A DNA stretch of 64,000 nucleotides from Variovorax sp. DXTD-1 (lineage in GTDB: Bacteria; Pseudomonadota; Gammaproteobacteria; Burkholderiales; Burkholderiaceae_C), in the NCBI RefSeq assembly GCF_003984625.1, contig NZ_RWKH01000028.1, positions 1-64,000 on the forward strand, given 5' to 3'. The notes beneath the pieces are model-generated. The model worked only from the letters and a program-made list of their open reading frames with translations, was not told the origin of the DNA and made no database searches. Below, one piece after another: positions 1 through 8,268 of this stretch (within the stretch, counting starts at the first letter, position 1; each line of letters begins with the position of its first letter). A program made the position numbers and the translations under genes.

Positions 1-365
1 GCCAGTGTTGTCGCGTATTCGGCGCCGCAGGCATTGCAGCCGGCGCTCTCGGGGCGCTCCGCGGTTGCCTCCCGAAAACGCAGGGGGCTCTTGTGGCCGT
101 ACACCACCCAGCAACGCGGGCAGTGCTCATGGCCGGCCGTGGGCAAGTAGGCGCGGGAGCGCTGTTCGGCACGCTCCTGCGTCACCGCAATGCCCTGCTG
201 CAGGGCACGTGCAATTTCGCGCGCTGCCATGGTGTCGGTACGGCCGCTCGCGTGGTCGTTGATGCCGTAGACCGCACGCGCAAATTCAATGGGGGCTTGC
301 CGGAGCAATGCGGCCAGGCGCAACTCGGCATGAGCCCGATCAACCAGCGTTGATCGCGTATTCAT
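1..365 (-). CDS. Zinc-ribbon hypothetical protein (3' end outside window)
   Basis: I do not recognise this protein and give it no function. Reading from ATG at 365 toward the window edge gives 121 residues with no stop, so the C-terminus lies outside the window. The first 80 or so residues look helical and rich in Ala, Arg and Glu. They are followed by a CPRC pair (about residues 83-86) and a CNAC pair (about 112-115), the C-x2-C...C-x2-C spacing of a small zinc ribbon. No strong ribosome binding site precedes the ATG. It lies downstream of the tRNA-Val gene on the same strand, about 170 bases away. The reading is supported by an uninterrupted frame and the paired cysteines. Confidence 0.6.
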   Translation of the reverse strand, partial: MNTRSTLVDRAHAELRLAALLRQAPIEFARAVYGINDHASGRTDTMAAREIARALQQGIAVTQERAEQRSRAYLPTAGHEHCPRCWVVYGHKSPLRFREATAERPESAGCNACGAEYATTL

Positions 366-467
366 CAGATCGCTTATCAAGAAATTTGGAAAAGGTTTGC
401 AGAGCGGCCAAGGTAGCACAACAACATGGCCATGGTCTTTGTCTGCTTACCGCAAGGACGATTGAGA

Positions 468-484
468 CACCGGGGAACCCGGTG
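468..484 (-). terminator. Short hairpin downstream of tRNA-Val
   Basis: CACCGGG (468-474) and CCCGGTG (478-484) form a perfect 7-bp stem with a 3-base loop, about 50 bases past the 3' end of the tRNA gene. No clear T-run follows on the minus strand, so its role as a terminator is an inference. The rest of 366-534 holds nothing else I can identify. Confidence 0.25.
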
Positions 485-534
485 AAAGCTCTGTTCAACA
501 GACCCGGTGGTTGGCCGGAAGTTGAAACAGAAAT

Positions 535-611
535 TGGTAGGCGCGATTGGACTCGAACCAACGACCCCCACCATGTCAAGGTGGTGCTCTAACCAGCTGA
601 GCTACGCGCCT
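535..611 (-). tRNA. tRNA-Val (anticodon GAC)
   Basis: The reverse complement folds as a full 77-nt tRNA. The acceptor stem AGGCGCG pairs with CGCGCCT, and the 3' ACCA is encoded (CCA at 535-537). The anticodon stem CCACC/GGTGG encloses the loop TTGACAT, giving anticodon GAC, which reads valine codons GUC and GUU. The T-arm has the usual GGTTCGAGTCC. It lies 48 bases downstream of relA on the same strand. Confidence 0.97.
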
Positions 612-659
612 AAGGATGTGTCCGAGAAGCAGCTATTGTAGCAGGAGAAAACGCGCTTT

Positions 660-2900
660 TTAGCGACGACGTGCAGATCGCACGCCGGCAATAGCGGTAA
701 CCACGCCAAGCACCTGCGCGAGCCGCGCCGCATCGGAGATTTCCACAGTGAAGGTCATCCACGCCGTGCCCTTCACCGATTGGGTCTGCACGCCGATCAC
801 GTTCATCTTCTCTCGTGCGAACACATCGGAGATATCGCGCAGCAAGCCCTGGCGGTCGGCCGCTTCCACGGCCACGTCGACCGCATACATCGGTGCTTCG
901 CCGCCCTTGGCAGCGCCCCACTCGACATCGATCACGCGCTCGCCGTCGCGCGAAGCCATCATCCGGAAGTTGCTGCAGTCGGTGCGATGGACGCTCACGC
1001 CGTGGCCACGCGTCACGAATCCGCTGATGGCATCGGGCGGCGCGGGCTTGCAGCACTTGGCCAGCTGCGTCATCAATGAAGACACGCCCACCACCAGCAC
1101 GCCGCCCTTGCCGGACTTTTCGCTCGCGCGCGGCTTCTTGAGCTGCACGCCGTCGTCGGGGTTGGGCGCAGGCTCCGGCGGACGCAGCAGCATCTCGATG
1201 TTGCGCAGCGAAAACTCGTCCTTGCCCACGACTTCGAACAGATGGTCCGCCGACTTGAACCCCAGCTGCGAAGCCAGGTCTTCCAGCCGCGTGGAGGTCT
1301 TGCCTTCGCGCTGCAGCAGCTTCTCGACGGCCTCGCGCCCGCGCGCCACGGTTTCGTGCGTGATCTGCGCGTTGAACCATGCGCGCACCTTCGCGCGGGC
1401 ACGGTGGCTTGCAAGGTAGCCCAGTTCGGCGTTGAGCCAATCCCGCGAAGGACCGCCCTCCTTGGCCGCGATGATCTCGACCGTCTGCCCATTGGAGAGC
1501 GGCGTATTCAGCGGCACCATCGCCCCATCGACGCGCGCACCGCGACACCGGTGGCCGAGCGTGGTATGCACCGTGTAGGCAAAGTCGACCGGTGTCGCGC
1601 CCTGCGGCAGTTCGACAATGGCCGCGTCCGGCGTCAATACATAGATGCGATCGTCGAAGAGACCCTGGCCCTGCGAGCCACCCGAAAGATCGCGCTCCCA
1701 CGCCAGCAGCTGCCGCAGCACGGCAATCTTCGCGTCGTATTCCCCGCTCGCCCAGACGCCCGCATAGCCCTTGTGCCCCGCTTCCTTGTAGGCCCAGTGC
1801 GCCGCCACGCCGTGTTCGGCATGGTCATGCATTTCTTCCGTGCGGATCTGGATCTCGATCGGCTTGCCGGGCTTGCCGTCGACCACCTCGCGCACCACGG
1901 TGTGCAGCGACTGGTATCCGTTGGGCTTTGGCCGCGCGATGTAGTCGTCGAACTCTTCGTCGATTGGCAGGAAGTGCGAGTGTACCCACGCCAGCGCCGC
2001 GTAGCAGTCCTTCACGTCGGGCACCACCACGCGCAGCGCGAGGATGTCGAAGACCTGCGCAAAGTCGAGCGACTTGCCGCGCATCTTCTTGACGATGCTG
2101 TAGATGTTCTTCGGCCGGCCCTGCACCGTTGCGCGCACGCCTTCGGCCTGCAGCTCGCGTTCGAGCTGCGAACGCAACTGCTCGACGTGGCCTTCGCGCT
2201 CGACGCGTTTCTCATCGAGAAGGCGCGCAATCAGCTTGTAGGTTTCGGGCTCCAGGAAGCGGAACGAGAGATCTTCGATCTCCCACTTCACCTGCCAGAT
2301 ACCCAGGCGATTGGCCAGCGGCGCAAACACCTGCAGCGATTCGCGCGCCACGCTCTCGGGCGCAGGCTGCTTGCTGGCCGCGGCATGCCGCAAGGTCTGC
2401 AGCCGCGAAGCCAGGCGCAGCATCACCACGCGCAGGTCGCGCGAAAACGCGAGCAGCATCTTGCGCACGTTCTCGGTCTGTGCGCCCGCGCCTTCGGACA
2501 GATGATGGCCCTGCGACGCCGACCGCGCCTGTTCCTGCACGCGAACCAGCTTGGTGGTTTCCACCGCCAGCGCCGCAAAGTTGTCGCCGAACACCTTGGC
2601 GATCACTTCCTGCGGGCGGTTGAGGTGCTGGCAGGCGTACACCAGGTAGCTCGCGGCCTGCATGGCCTCGGAGCCGCCCATCTTCGCGACGATGGCCGCA
2701 ACCGCATCGGCGTGCGCCAGCGTGTTTTCGCCGGTATCGAGCTTTTCGTCGGCAATCAGCGGTTCGGCAAACGCCCGCGCGCGCGCGAGCATGTTCTCCA
2801 TGACCGGGGTGCGATCGGCCGTTGCGGCGGACAAGGGATAGTCCACCATGAACGCGTCGGACGTGTTTGCCGTTTGAAGGCTGGAAGACTCGCGCTTCAC
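660..2900 (-). CDS. relA: GTP pyrophosphokinase RelA (ppGpp synthetase)
   Basis: This is the ribosome-associated (p)ppGpp synthetase of the stringent response. Domain order is a degenerate HD region (about 30-180), synthetase domain (about 230-360, with GRPKNIYSI and GYQSLHTVV), TGS domain (about 400-470, starting IYVLTPDAAIVELP), helical and zinc-finger regions with AKCCKP, and a C-terminal ACT domain. The hydrolase His-Asp pair of SpoT is absent: LVYACQHLN stands where SpoT has the HD motif. This points to RelA, not a bifunctional SpoT. I chose GTG at 2900 because GAGG sits 6-7 bases upstream, the start falls 7 bases after the preceding hydrolase gene, and 746 residues matches E. coli RelA (744). 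A longer frame to 2969 would overlap that gene. Confidence 0.92.
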   Translation of the reverse strand: MKRESSSLQTANTSDAFMVDYPLSAATADRTPVMENMLARARAFAEPLIADEKLDTGENTLAHADAVAAIVAKMGGSEAMQAASYLVYACQHLNRPQEVIAKVFGDNFAALAVETTKLVRVQEQARSASQGHHLSEGAGAQTENVRKMLLAFSRDLRVVMLRLASRLQTLRHAAASKQPAPESVARESLQVFAPLANRLGIWQVKWEIEDLSFRFLEPETYKLIARLLDEKRVEREGHVEQLRSQLERELQAEGVRATVQGRPKNIYSIVKKMRGKSLDFAQVFDILALRVVVPDVKDCYAALAWVHSHFLPIDEEFDDYIARPKPNGYQSLHTVVREVVDGKPGKPIEIQIRTEEMHDHAEHGVAAHWAYKEAGHKGYAGVWASGEYDAKIAVLRQLLAWERDLSGGSQGQGLFDDRIYVLTPDAAIVELPQGATPVDFAYTVHTTLGHRCRGARVDGAMVPLNTPLSNGQTVEIIAAKEGGPSRDWLNAELGYLASHRARAKVRAWFNAQITHETVARGREAVEKLLQREGKTSTRLEDLASQLGFKSADHLFEVVGKDEFSLRNIEMLLRPPEPAPNPDDGVQLKKPRASEKSGKGGVLVVGVSSLMTQLAKCCKPAPPDAISGFVTRGHGVSVHRTDCSNFRMMASRDGERVIDVEWGAAKGGEAPMYAVDVAVEAADRQGLLRDISDVFAREKMNVIGVQTQSVKGTAWMTFTVEISDAARLAQVLGVVTAIAGVRSARRR

Positions 2901-2907
2901 GTGGGCC

Positions 2908-3861
2908 TCAATCGAACAGGAAGGATGTGACGGCGGAGACCTGCGCAGGGTCGATGAAGGTCGGTGCATGGCCCACGCCTTCGAACTCGATCAGCTTTGC
3001 GCACGGGCCGCACTCGGTCATGGCCAGGGCCGTTTCGCGCGAGAGCAGATCCGACTGGGCGCCGCGGGTCACGAGCGTGCGCGCGTCGATGGCGTCGTAA
3101 AGGCTCCACATCACACCGCCGCCCTGGGCCGCAGCCTCGGGCGTGATGGCGCGCAGCGCCACGGCAATGGCCGGATCGTAGTGAAGCACCCAGGGGCCTG
3201 CACCGTCGTCGTTGCCGGCTTCGAGCTTGCCCGACCCGTCGGCCGTGCGCTGCGATGCCGGCACCACCATGTGCTGCGACAAGGCAAGCCATTGAGCCGG
3301 CGTGTGCGGGCCGAAAGTGGTCGAGATCGACCACATGGCGTCGGCTGCCTGCTGCACGCTGCCGTAGCGGCCGCCCTGCCCCACGTAGGCGCCAATGCGC
3401 TGAAGGGCCCTGGCTTCGATCGTCGGGCCGACGTCGTTCACGATGAAGCGGCGTATCGGCCTGGCCAGCGGCAATTGCTTGTGGCCCGCCAGCACAAAGC
3501 CGATCAGCCCGCCCATGCTGGTACCCAGATAGTCGAAGGTATCGATCGGCTGTTGGCGGTGCAGCTGCGCCACCAGCGCCAGCATGTCGGCCGCATAGAC
3601 GGGCACCTGGTAAAGCGCCGGGTCGCGCAGCCAGTCGCTCCGGCCGCGCCCCGCAACATCGGGACAGACCACGCGCACATTGCCGCCGGCGCGCGCCACG
3701 ATAGCCTGGGCCAGCACGTCGAAATCGCGCCCTTGCCGCGTGAGCCCGTGCACGCACATCACCACATGCGCACTGCGCGCATCGCCCCATTGCCAATAGG
3801 CCATGCGATGGCCGCCCTGGGCGTCCTCGCACGCCACGTGATGAAGCGTAGGGTCGGTCAT
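2908..3861 (-). CDS. Alpha/beta hydrolase
   Basis: An alpha/beta-hydrolase-fold enzyme of about 317 residues with a full triad: nucleophile elbow GTSMGG, acid residue in GAQSDLL, and His in GVGHAP near the C-terminus. An HG oxyanion motif (CVHGLTRQGRD) lies near residue 40. The substrate is unknown; esterase or C-C hydrolase activity is possible. It ends 7 bases before relA on the same strand, so the two are probably cotranscribed. I prefer ATG at 3861 (MTDPTLHH). An upstream ATG at 3903 would add 14 residues but leave only 26 bases to the divergent dehydrogenase gene. Confidence 0.8.
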   Translation of the reverse strand: MTDPTLHHVACEDAQGGHRMAYWQWGDARSAHVVMCVHGLTRQGRDFDVLAQAIVARAGGNVRVVCPDVAGRGRSDWLRDPALYQVPVYAADMLALVAQLHRQQPIDTFDYLGTSMGGLIGFVLAGHKQLPLARPIRRFIVNDVGPTIEARALQRIGAYVGQGGRYGSVQQAADAMWSISTTFGPHTPAQWLALSQHMVVPASQRTADGSGKLEAGNDDGAGPWVLHYDPAIAVALRAITPEAAAQGGGVMWSLYDAIDARTLVTRGAQSDLLSRETALAMTECGPCAKLIEFEGVGHAPTFIDPAQVSAVTSFLFD

Positions 3862-3929
3862 GAAAACGAAGTCGTCCTGGTGCGGATAATGGTCTCGTCG
3901 CATCCTAATTCATCCGGAGATTGATCTTC

Positions 3930-4700
3930 ATGCTCAAAGGCAAAACCGCGCTTGTCACGGGGTCCACCAGCGGCATTGGCTTTGCCATTGCCAAGGCACT
4001 TGCACAGCAAGGCGCACACATCGTGCTCAACGGCTTTGGCGATGCCGAGGCTCCCAAGTCGCAGATCGAGGCGCTCGGCGTGCGCGCCGAATACCACGGC
4101 GCCGACATGAGCAAGCCCGACCAGATCGAAGACATGATGAAGTTCGCCGCGGCCAGGTTCGGCCGCGTCGACATCCTCGTGAACAATGCCGGCATCCAGC
4201 ACGTGGCAAAGGTCGAAGACTTTCCGCCCGAACTTTGGGACGCGATCATCGCAATCAACCTTACCAGCGCGTTCCATACGACACGGCTTGCAATTCCGGC
4301 CATGCGCGAAGCCAACTGGGGGCGCATCGTCAACGTGGCGTCGGCCCACGGGCTGGTCGCCTCGGCGCAGAAGTCGGCCTACGTGGCGGCCAAGCACGGC
4401 ATCGTCGGCTTCACCAAGTCGGTTGCGCTCGAAACCGCGACCACCGGCATCACCAGCAATGCAATCTGCCCGGGCTGGGTGCTGACCCAGCTGGTGCAAA
4501 AGCAGATCGACGACCGCGCCGCGCGCGAAGGCATCTCGGCCAAGCAGGCGCAAAACGAGCTGCTGGGAGAAAAGCAGCCTTCGCTGCAATTCACTACGGT
4601 CGAGCAGCTCGGCGGCCTGGCAGTATTCCTGTGCTCGCCCGCCGCCGACCAGGTGCGCGGCGTGGCCTGGCAAATGGACGGCGGCTGGACGGCCCAGTGA
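3930..4700 (+). CDS. bdhA: 3-hydroxybutyrate dehydrogenase
   Basis: A cytoplasmic NAD-dependent short-chain dehydrogenase of 256 residues that interconverts 3-hydroxybutyrate and acetoacetate in ketone-body and polyhydroxybutyrate turnover. The Rossmann glycine motif TGSTSGIG is near residues 10-17, NNAG follows the fourth strand, and the catalytic Ser, Tyr and Lys lie in NVASAHGLVASAQKSAYVAAK. The C-terminal segment with CPGWVLTQLVQKQI and the DGGW ending match the 3-hydroxybutyrate dehydrogenase subfamily. ATG at 3930 is preceded by GGAGA about 10 bases upstream; a TTG three codons earlier is less likely. It is divergent from the hydrolase gene and ends at a shared hairpin. Confidence 0.88.
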   Translation: MLKGKTALVTGSTSGIGFAIAKALAQQGAHIVLNGFGDAEAPKSQIEALGVRAEYHGADMSKPDQIEDMMKFAAARFGRVDILVNNAGIQHVAKVEDFPPELWDAIIAINLTSAFHTTRLAIPAMREANWGRIVNVASAHGLVASAQKSAYVAAKHGIVGFTKSVALETATTGITSNAICPGWVLTQLVQKQIDDRAAREGISAKQAQNELLGEKQPSLQFTTVEQLGGLAVFLCSPAADQVRGVAWQMDGGWTAQ

Positions 4701-4704
4701 TCAG

Positions 4705-4736
4705 CGCGAAGCGGCCGGCGCGCCGGCCGCGCTTGC
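4705..4736. terminator. Bidirectional terminator hairpin
   Basis: A GC-rich palindrome centred on GGCCGGCGCGCCGGCC, extended by AAGC/GCTT, lies between the convergent bdhA and SIMPL genes. It is flanked by CTTGCTTCTCCTT on the plus side. The T-run is weak, but the position and stem strength fit a shared terminator. Confidence 0.55.
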
Positions 4737-4742
4737 TTCTCC

Positions 4743-5453
4743 TTATTTGAGCTGCACCGACCCCGACACGTTCACGACCACGCTGGTTTTCCCGGCTTCC
4801 ACCGGAACCGGCGCATCGGCGGAAAAAGACTTGGCGGATGCCGCCATGACGCGCGGCCGGATCGGGCCGTTGTCGTTCGCGTTCACCGAGACTTCGCGCA
4901 GCGTGTAGCCCCCGAAGCCGAAGCCCTTGGCCAGTTCGGTGGCCTTCTGCTTGAAGTTCTCGATGGCGATCGTCTGAGCCTCGGTCTCGCTCTTGGCGCG
5001 CTGCTCGCGGCTCAGTGCAAAGCCCACATTGCCAACGTTGAGCGTGGTGATGCGCCCCGCGGTCTGGGTGATGCGCGGAAAGTCGCGGCCCTCGAGCACC
5101 ATTTCAGCGGAGCCCTGCCAGCCGTTGATCTTGCCTTCGCGCGTGTAGCGCGGCGACAGGCTGAAGTTGCCCGTGCGCACATCGAGCTGGCCAGGCTGGG
5201 CGTTCTTCTTCGCTTCGGCCAGTGCTGCGTCCACCACGGCCTTGAGCTGCGACTGAACAGTGGCGGCGTCGGTGGCGTCGCGCGTGGTGGTGAGCGTCAT
5301 GCTCAGCAGATCCTGCTGCACTTCGACCGTGCCCGAGGCGGTGAGCTGCAGCACGTTCTGCGGCGGGGCGGCCATGTTCTGGGCCATGGCGGTGCTTGCG
5401 GCCCCAGCCGCGGCCAACGCGACGCAAGCCGCGATCAGTTTGATTTTTTTCAA
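4743..5453 (-). CDS. SIMPL domain-containing periplasmic protein (DUF541)
   Basis: A 236-residue exported protein of the SIMPL/DUF541 family, whose members (for example BP26 and YggE) are periplasmic or outer-membrane-associated and linked to stress resistance; the biochemical role is unclear. An N-terminal signal peptide (KKIKLIAACVALAAAGAA...AMAQ) is followed by the SIMPL domain with the typical LQLTASGTVEVQQDLLSM opening. I chose TTG at 5453 because GGAG sits 9 bases upstream and the product then starts with the basic signal peptide. The longer ATG frame would add a non-signal Arg/Pro-rich leader running through the neighbouring gene. It lies just downstream of a small exported hypothetical on the same strand. 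Confidence 0.82.
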   Translation of the reverse strand: MKKIKLIAACVALAAAGAASTAMAQNMAAPPQNVLQLTASGTVEVQQDLLSMTLTTTRDATDAATVQSQLKAVVDAALAEAKKNAQPGQLDVRTGNFSLSPRYTREGKINGWQGSAEMVLEGRDFPRITQTAGRITTLNVGNVGFALSREQRAKSETEAQTIAIENFKQKATELAKGFGFGGYTLREVSVNANDNGPIRPRVMAASAKSFSADAPVPVEAGKTSVVVNVSGSVQLK

Positions 5454-5506
5454 GACGAGATACTCCCTGGATTGGTACTCAAGACGCCAAAACGCGCCGC
5501 GTCGCC

Positions 5507-5863
5507 TCAGCGGCGCTGGCTGCGTGGCAAGGTCAGCGCGCGGCTGGCCGAAATCGGCGCCGGCGCGATTCGCTCGGCCGGCTGCGATTCTGCCGAATTC
5601 GGCCGCGGGGGGGTGCCGGGGGGCGTCCACTGCCTTCGCACCTGCTGCCGCAATTCGAAGAGCTCGGCCGCCGTGAGGCGCCGGCCGGCGGCGGCCTCTT
5701 CCCGCCGAATCTCGTCGCGTTGGGCCGCACGGTGGGCGGCAACCGCTTCGCGCACTTCGCTCCGGCGCAGGTCGCCAACTTTGAGAAAGTCGCCGGCCAC
5801 AGCCAAGGCAGGGCCACAGCCGCAGGCAACGATGATCGGAAACGCGGAAAGAAGAGTTCTCAT
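5507..5863 (-). CDS. Small exported hypothetical protein
   Basis: An unrecognised 118-residue protein. The start (MRTLLSAFPIIVACGCGPA) is a signal peptide. CGCG near the cleavage region could act as a lipobox, although the spacing is not ideal. The mature part is charged and helical, with the segment LTAAELFELRQQVRRQW, then a Pro/Ser-rich tail. It sits upstream of the SIMPL gene on the same strand with a 53-base gap, so the two may be cotranscribed. Its frame has the strong GC3 bias of real genes in this window. No function is proposed. Confidence 0.62.
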   Translation of the reverse strand: MRTLLSAFPIIVACGCGPALAVAGDFLKVGDLRRSEVREAVAAHRAAQRDEIRREEAAAGRRLTAAELFELRQQVRRQWTPPGTPPRPNSAESQPAERIAPAPISASRALTLPRSQRR

Positions 5864-5942
5864 TGAACGAAAGTCATCAATGAAATGGACTTTGCCACCG
5901 CCGCGCTAACGTCGGATGACTAGACAGCGAGCGACCGCAAGT

Positions 5943-6020
5943 TTTGTAACTTAGTGTCAAACCATAAGTAAAACCGGCTCAACGAGGGCCTAACGCCTTC
6001 AGAATCGGCGCTGTTACAAA
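5943..6020. promoter_or_regulatory. Candidate OmpR operator pair upstream of ompR
   Basis: TTTGTAAC (5943-5950) and GTTACAAA (6013-6020) are exact inverted copies about 62 bases apart in the intergenic region before ompR. Both contain the TGTAAC/GTTACA core seen in OmpR half-sites of enterobacteria, and the second ends 15 bases before the ATG. Autoregulation is an inference. Confidence 0.3.
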
Positions 6021-6035
6021 TTCAACGTTGTAGAA

Positions 6036-6767
6036 ATGACTCAAGTTCCCGCTCGCACTGACAAGATCGTGATCGTCGACGACGACGCCCGCATCCGCGA
6101 CCTGCTTCGCCGCTACCTGACCCAGGAAGGTTTCGAAGTGATCGTGGCCGAGGACGGCAAGGCGCTCAACCGCATCCTGCTGCGCGACACGGTCGACCTG
6201 ATCGTGCTCGACCTGATGATGCCCGGCGAAGACGGCCTTTCGGTCTGCCGACGCCTTCGCGCCGCCAACGACCGCACGCCGATCATCATGCTCACCGCCA
6301 AGGGCGAAGACGTCGACCGCATCGTCGGCCTCGAGGTCGGCGCCGACGACTACCTTGGCAAGCCCTTCAACCCCCGCGAACTGCTGGCCCGCGTGCACGC
6401 GGTGCTGCGCCGCCGTCCGCCGCTCGAGGCACCGGGCGCCCCTTCCACCGAGAACGAAACCGTGACCTTCGGGCCGTTTGCGTTCGACCTCGGTTCGCGC
6501 ACGCTCAAGAAGGACGGCGAGGAGCTTTCGCTGACCACCGGCGAATTCGCGATGCTGAAGGCACTGGTGCGCCATCCGCGCCAGCCGCTGTCGCGCGAAA
6601 AGCTCGCCCAGTTGGCCCGCGGCCGCGAGTTCGAGCCCTTCGACCGCAGCCTCGACGTGCAGATCTCGCGCCTGCGCAAGCTGGTCGAAGCCGACGCCGC
6701 GGCGCCCCGCTACATTCAGACGGTGTGGGGCGTAGGCTACGTGTTCGTGCCGGACGGCGCGGCCTGA
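6036..6767 (+). CDS. ompR: OmpR-family response regulator
   Basis: A 243-residue cytoplasmic DNA-binding response regulator. The receiver domain (about 8-125) has the acidic pocket VDDD, phosphoacceptor Asp59 in LIVLDLMMPGEDG, the conserved Thr in IIMLTAKG, and Lys in GKPFNPREL. The C-terminal winged-helix domain (about 140-240) ends with the TVWGVGYVF motif typical of OmpR/PhoB proteins. It is followed 13 bases later by an EnvZ-like kinase on the same strand. The pair matches the OmpR/EnvZ system that adjusts porins and envelope functions to osmolarity. The exact regulon here is unknown. Confidence 0.88.
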   Translation: MTQVPARTDKIVIVDDDARIRDLLRRYLTQEGFEVIVAEDGKALNRILLRDTVDLIVLDLMMPGEDGLSVCRRLRAANDRTPIIMLTAKGEDVDRIVGLEVGADDYLGKPFNPRELLARVHAVLRRRPPLEAPGAPSTENETVTFGPFAFDLGSRTLKKDGEELSLTTGEFAMLKALVRHPRQPLSREKLAQLARGREFEPFDRSLDVQISRLRKLVEADAAAPRYIQTVWGVGYVFVPDGAA

Positions 6768-6780
6768 TCGACGTTCAGAG

Positions 6781-8256
6781 GTGGCCATCGGCCTGCAATC
6801 CGCCAGACCCAGCCCAGCCCAGGAGGACGGCGCCCAGGTCACGATGCCCAGCCCTCTCGAGGGCACCGGCCAGCGTGACCGGCGACCGGGCCTGAAGCTC
6901 GGCTTCAGCCTTTTCTGGCGCACATTCTTCCTGCTCGCACTGCTGCTGATCGGCTGTACGGTTGCCTGGCTGCAGACTTTTCGCTCGCTCGAATACGAGC
7001 CACGCGCCATCCAGACCGCGCACCAGATCGCCTCGCTCGTGAACCTCACGCGCGCGGCGCTGGTGTATTCGGACGCGATCACGCGGGTGTCGCTCATCAA
7101 GACGCTGGCCGACCAGGAAGGCGTGCGCATCCTCCCGCGCGAGCCCAACGACCGGTTTCAGCCCTACACCAGCGGCGCACTCGACCAGCGGGTGACCGAA
7201 GAGTTGATCGACCAGCTCGGCGAGGGCACCACCGTGGCCAGCCGCGTCAACGACGAGCCGGGCCTGTGGATCGGCTTCACCATCGAGAGCGACGCCTACT
7301 GGCTGCTGCTCGACCCGACCCGCTTCAGCCGCGTGGGCGGCCGCACCTGGCTGGTGTGGCTCAGCACGGCCATGGCGCTCTCGCTGGCCGGCGCGGCGCT
7401 GATCACCCGGCTGATCAACCTGCCCCTCAAGCAGCTTTCGCGCGCCACCATGCAGGTGCGCGAAGGCGAATACGAGGCGCACCGGCTCGACGAGCGTGCC
7501 CGCACCAACGAGATCCGCGCGGTGAACATCGGCTTCAACCGCATGGCCGACCAGCTCGCCAAGATCGAGCAGGACCGCGCCATCATGCTGGCCGGCATCT
7601 CGCACGACCTGCGCACGCCGCTGGCGCGCCTGCGGCTCGAAACCGAGATGAGCGTGGCCGACGAAGACGCGCGCGACCACATGGCGGCCGACATCGCCCA
7701 GCTCGACGCCATCATCGACAAGTTTCTCGACTACGCGCGCCCCGACCATGTCGATCCCAAGCCCGTGCTCCTGCGCGACGTGGTCGATGCCTGCACCTAT
7801 GCCGTGCAGGACTACGAAGAAATGAACATCCGGGTCGACGTGCCGCCCGACCTGCGCGTGATGGGCGACGAGGTCGAGCTCACCCGCGTGATCTCCAACC
7901 TGGTGGAAAACGCCCGGCGCTACGGCAAGACGCCTTCCACCGGCGTGGCCGACGTGGTGATCCAGGCACAAGCCAACAACGATGCGGTGCTGATCAAGGT
8001 GCGGGACCACGGCGCGGGCGTCGAGCCCGCCCTGCTCTCGCAGCTGACCAAGCCCTTCTTCCGGGGCGACGTGGCGCGCACCTCGGCGGCCGGCGCCGGC
8101 CTCGGCCTGTCGATCGTCGCCAAGAACATCGAGCGCATGGGCGGCACCTTCGCGCTCACCAGCACGCCGGGACGCGGCCTTGCGGCACACATCCGCATGC
8201 CGCGCGCCATGCCGGCGGTGCAAAAACCTGCGGAAGCGCCCGGTCGACGGGCGTGA
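6781..8256 (+). CDS. envZ: EnvZ-like sensor histidine kinase
   Basis: An inner-membrane sensor kinase of up to 491 residues that would phosphorylate the adjacent response regulator. A cytoplasmic N-terminus is followed by a first membrane helix (FFLLALLLIGCTVAWL, about 47-65), a periplasmic domain of about 120 residues, a second helix near 195-215, HAMP, the dimerisation/phosphoacceptor helix with His in ISHDLRTPLARLR (about 275), then a HATPase domain with the N box NLVENARRYG and G boxes DHGAGV and GAGLGLSIV. The start is uncertain. GTG at 6781 has no well-spaced ribosome site, and ATG at 6844 has AGGAGG 17 bases upstream. Either start keeps all domains. Confidence 0.87.
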   Translation: MAIGLQSARPSPAQEDGAQVTMPSPLEGTGQRDRRPGLKLGFSLFWRTFFLLALLLIGCTVAWLQTFRSLEYEPRAIQTAHQIASLVNLTRAALVYSDAITRVSLIKTLADQEGVRILPREPNDRFQPYTSGALDQRVTEELIDQLGEGTTVASRVNDEPGLWIGFTIESDAYWLLLDPTRFSRVGGRTWLVWLSTAMALSLAGAALITRLINLPLKQLSRATMQVREGEYEAHRLDERARTNEIRAVNIGFNRMADQLAKIEQDRAIMLAGISHDLRTPLARLRLETEMSVADEDARDHMAADIAQLDAIIDKFLDYARPDHVDPKPVLLRDVVDACTYAVQDYEEMNIRVDVPPDLRVMGDEVELTRVISNLVENARRYGKTPSTGVADVVIQAQANNDAVLIKVRDHGAGVEPALLSQLTKPFFRGDVARTSAAGAGLGLSIVAKNIERMGGTFALTSTPGRGLAAHIRMPRAMPAVQKPAEAPGRRA

Positions 8257-8268
8257 TTCACCGGAGGT

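Noticed and set aside
425..434. Perfect CATGGCCATG palindrome near the left end
   Set aside because: Ten bases only, in a region with no promoter evidence; expected by chance in 64 kb.
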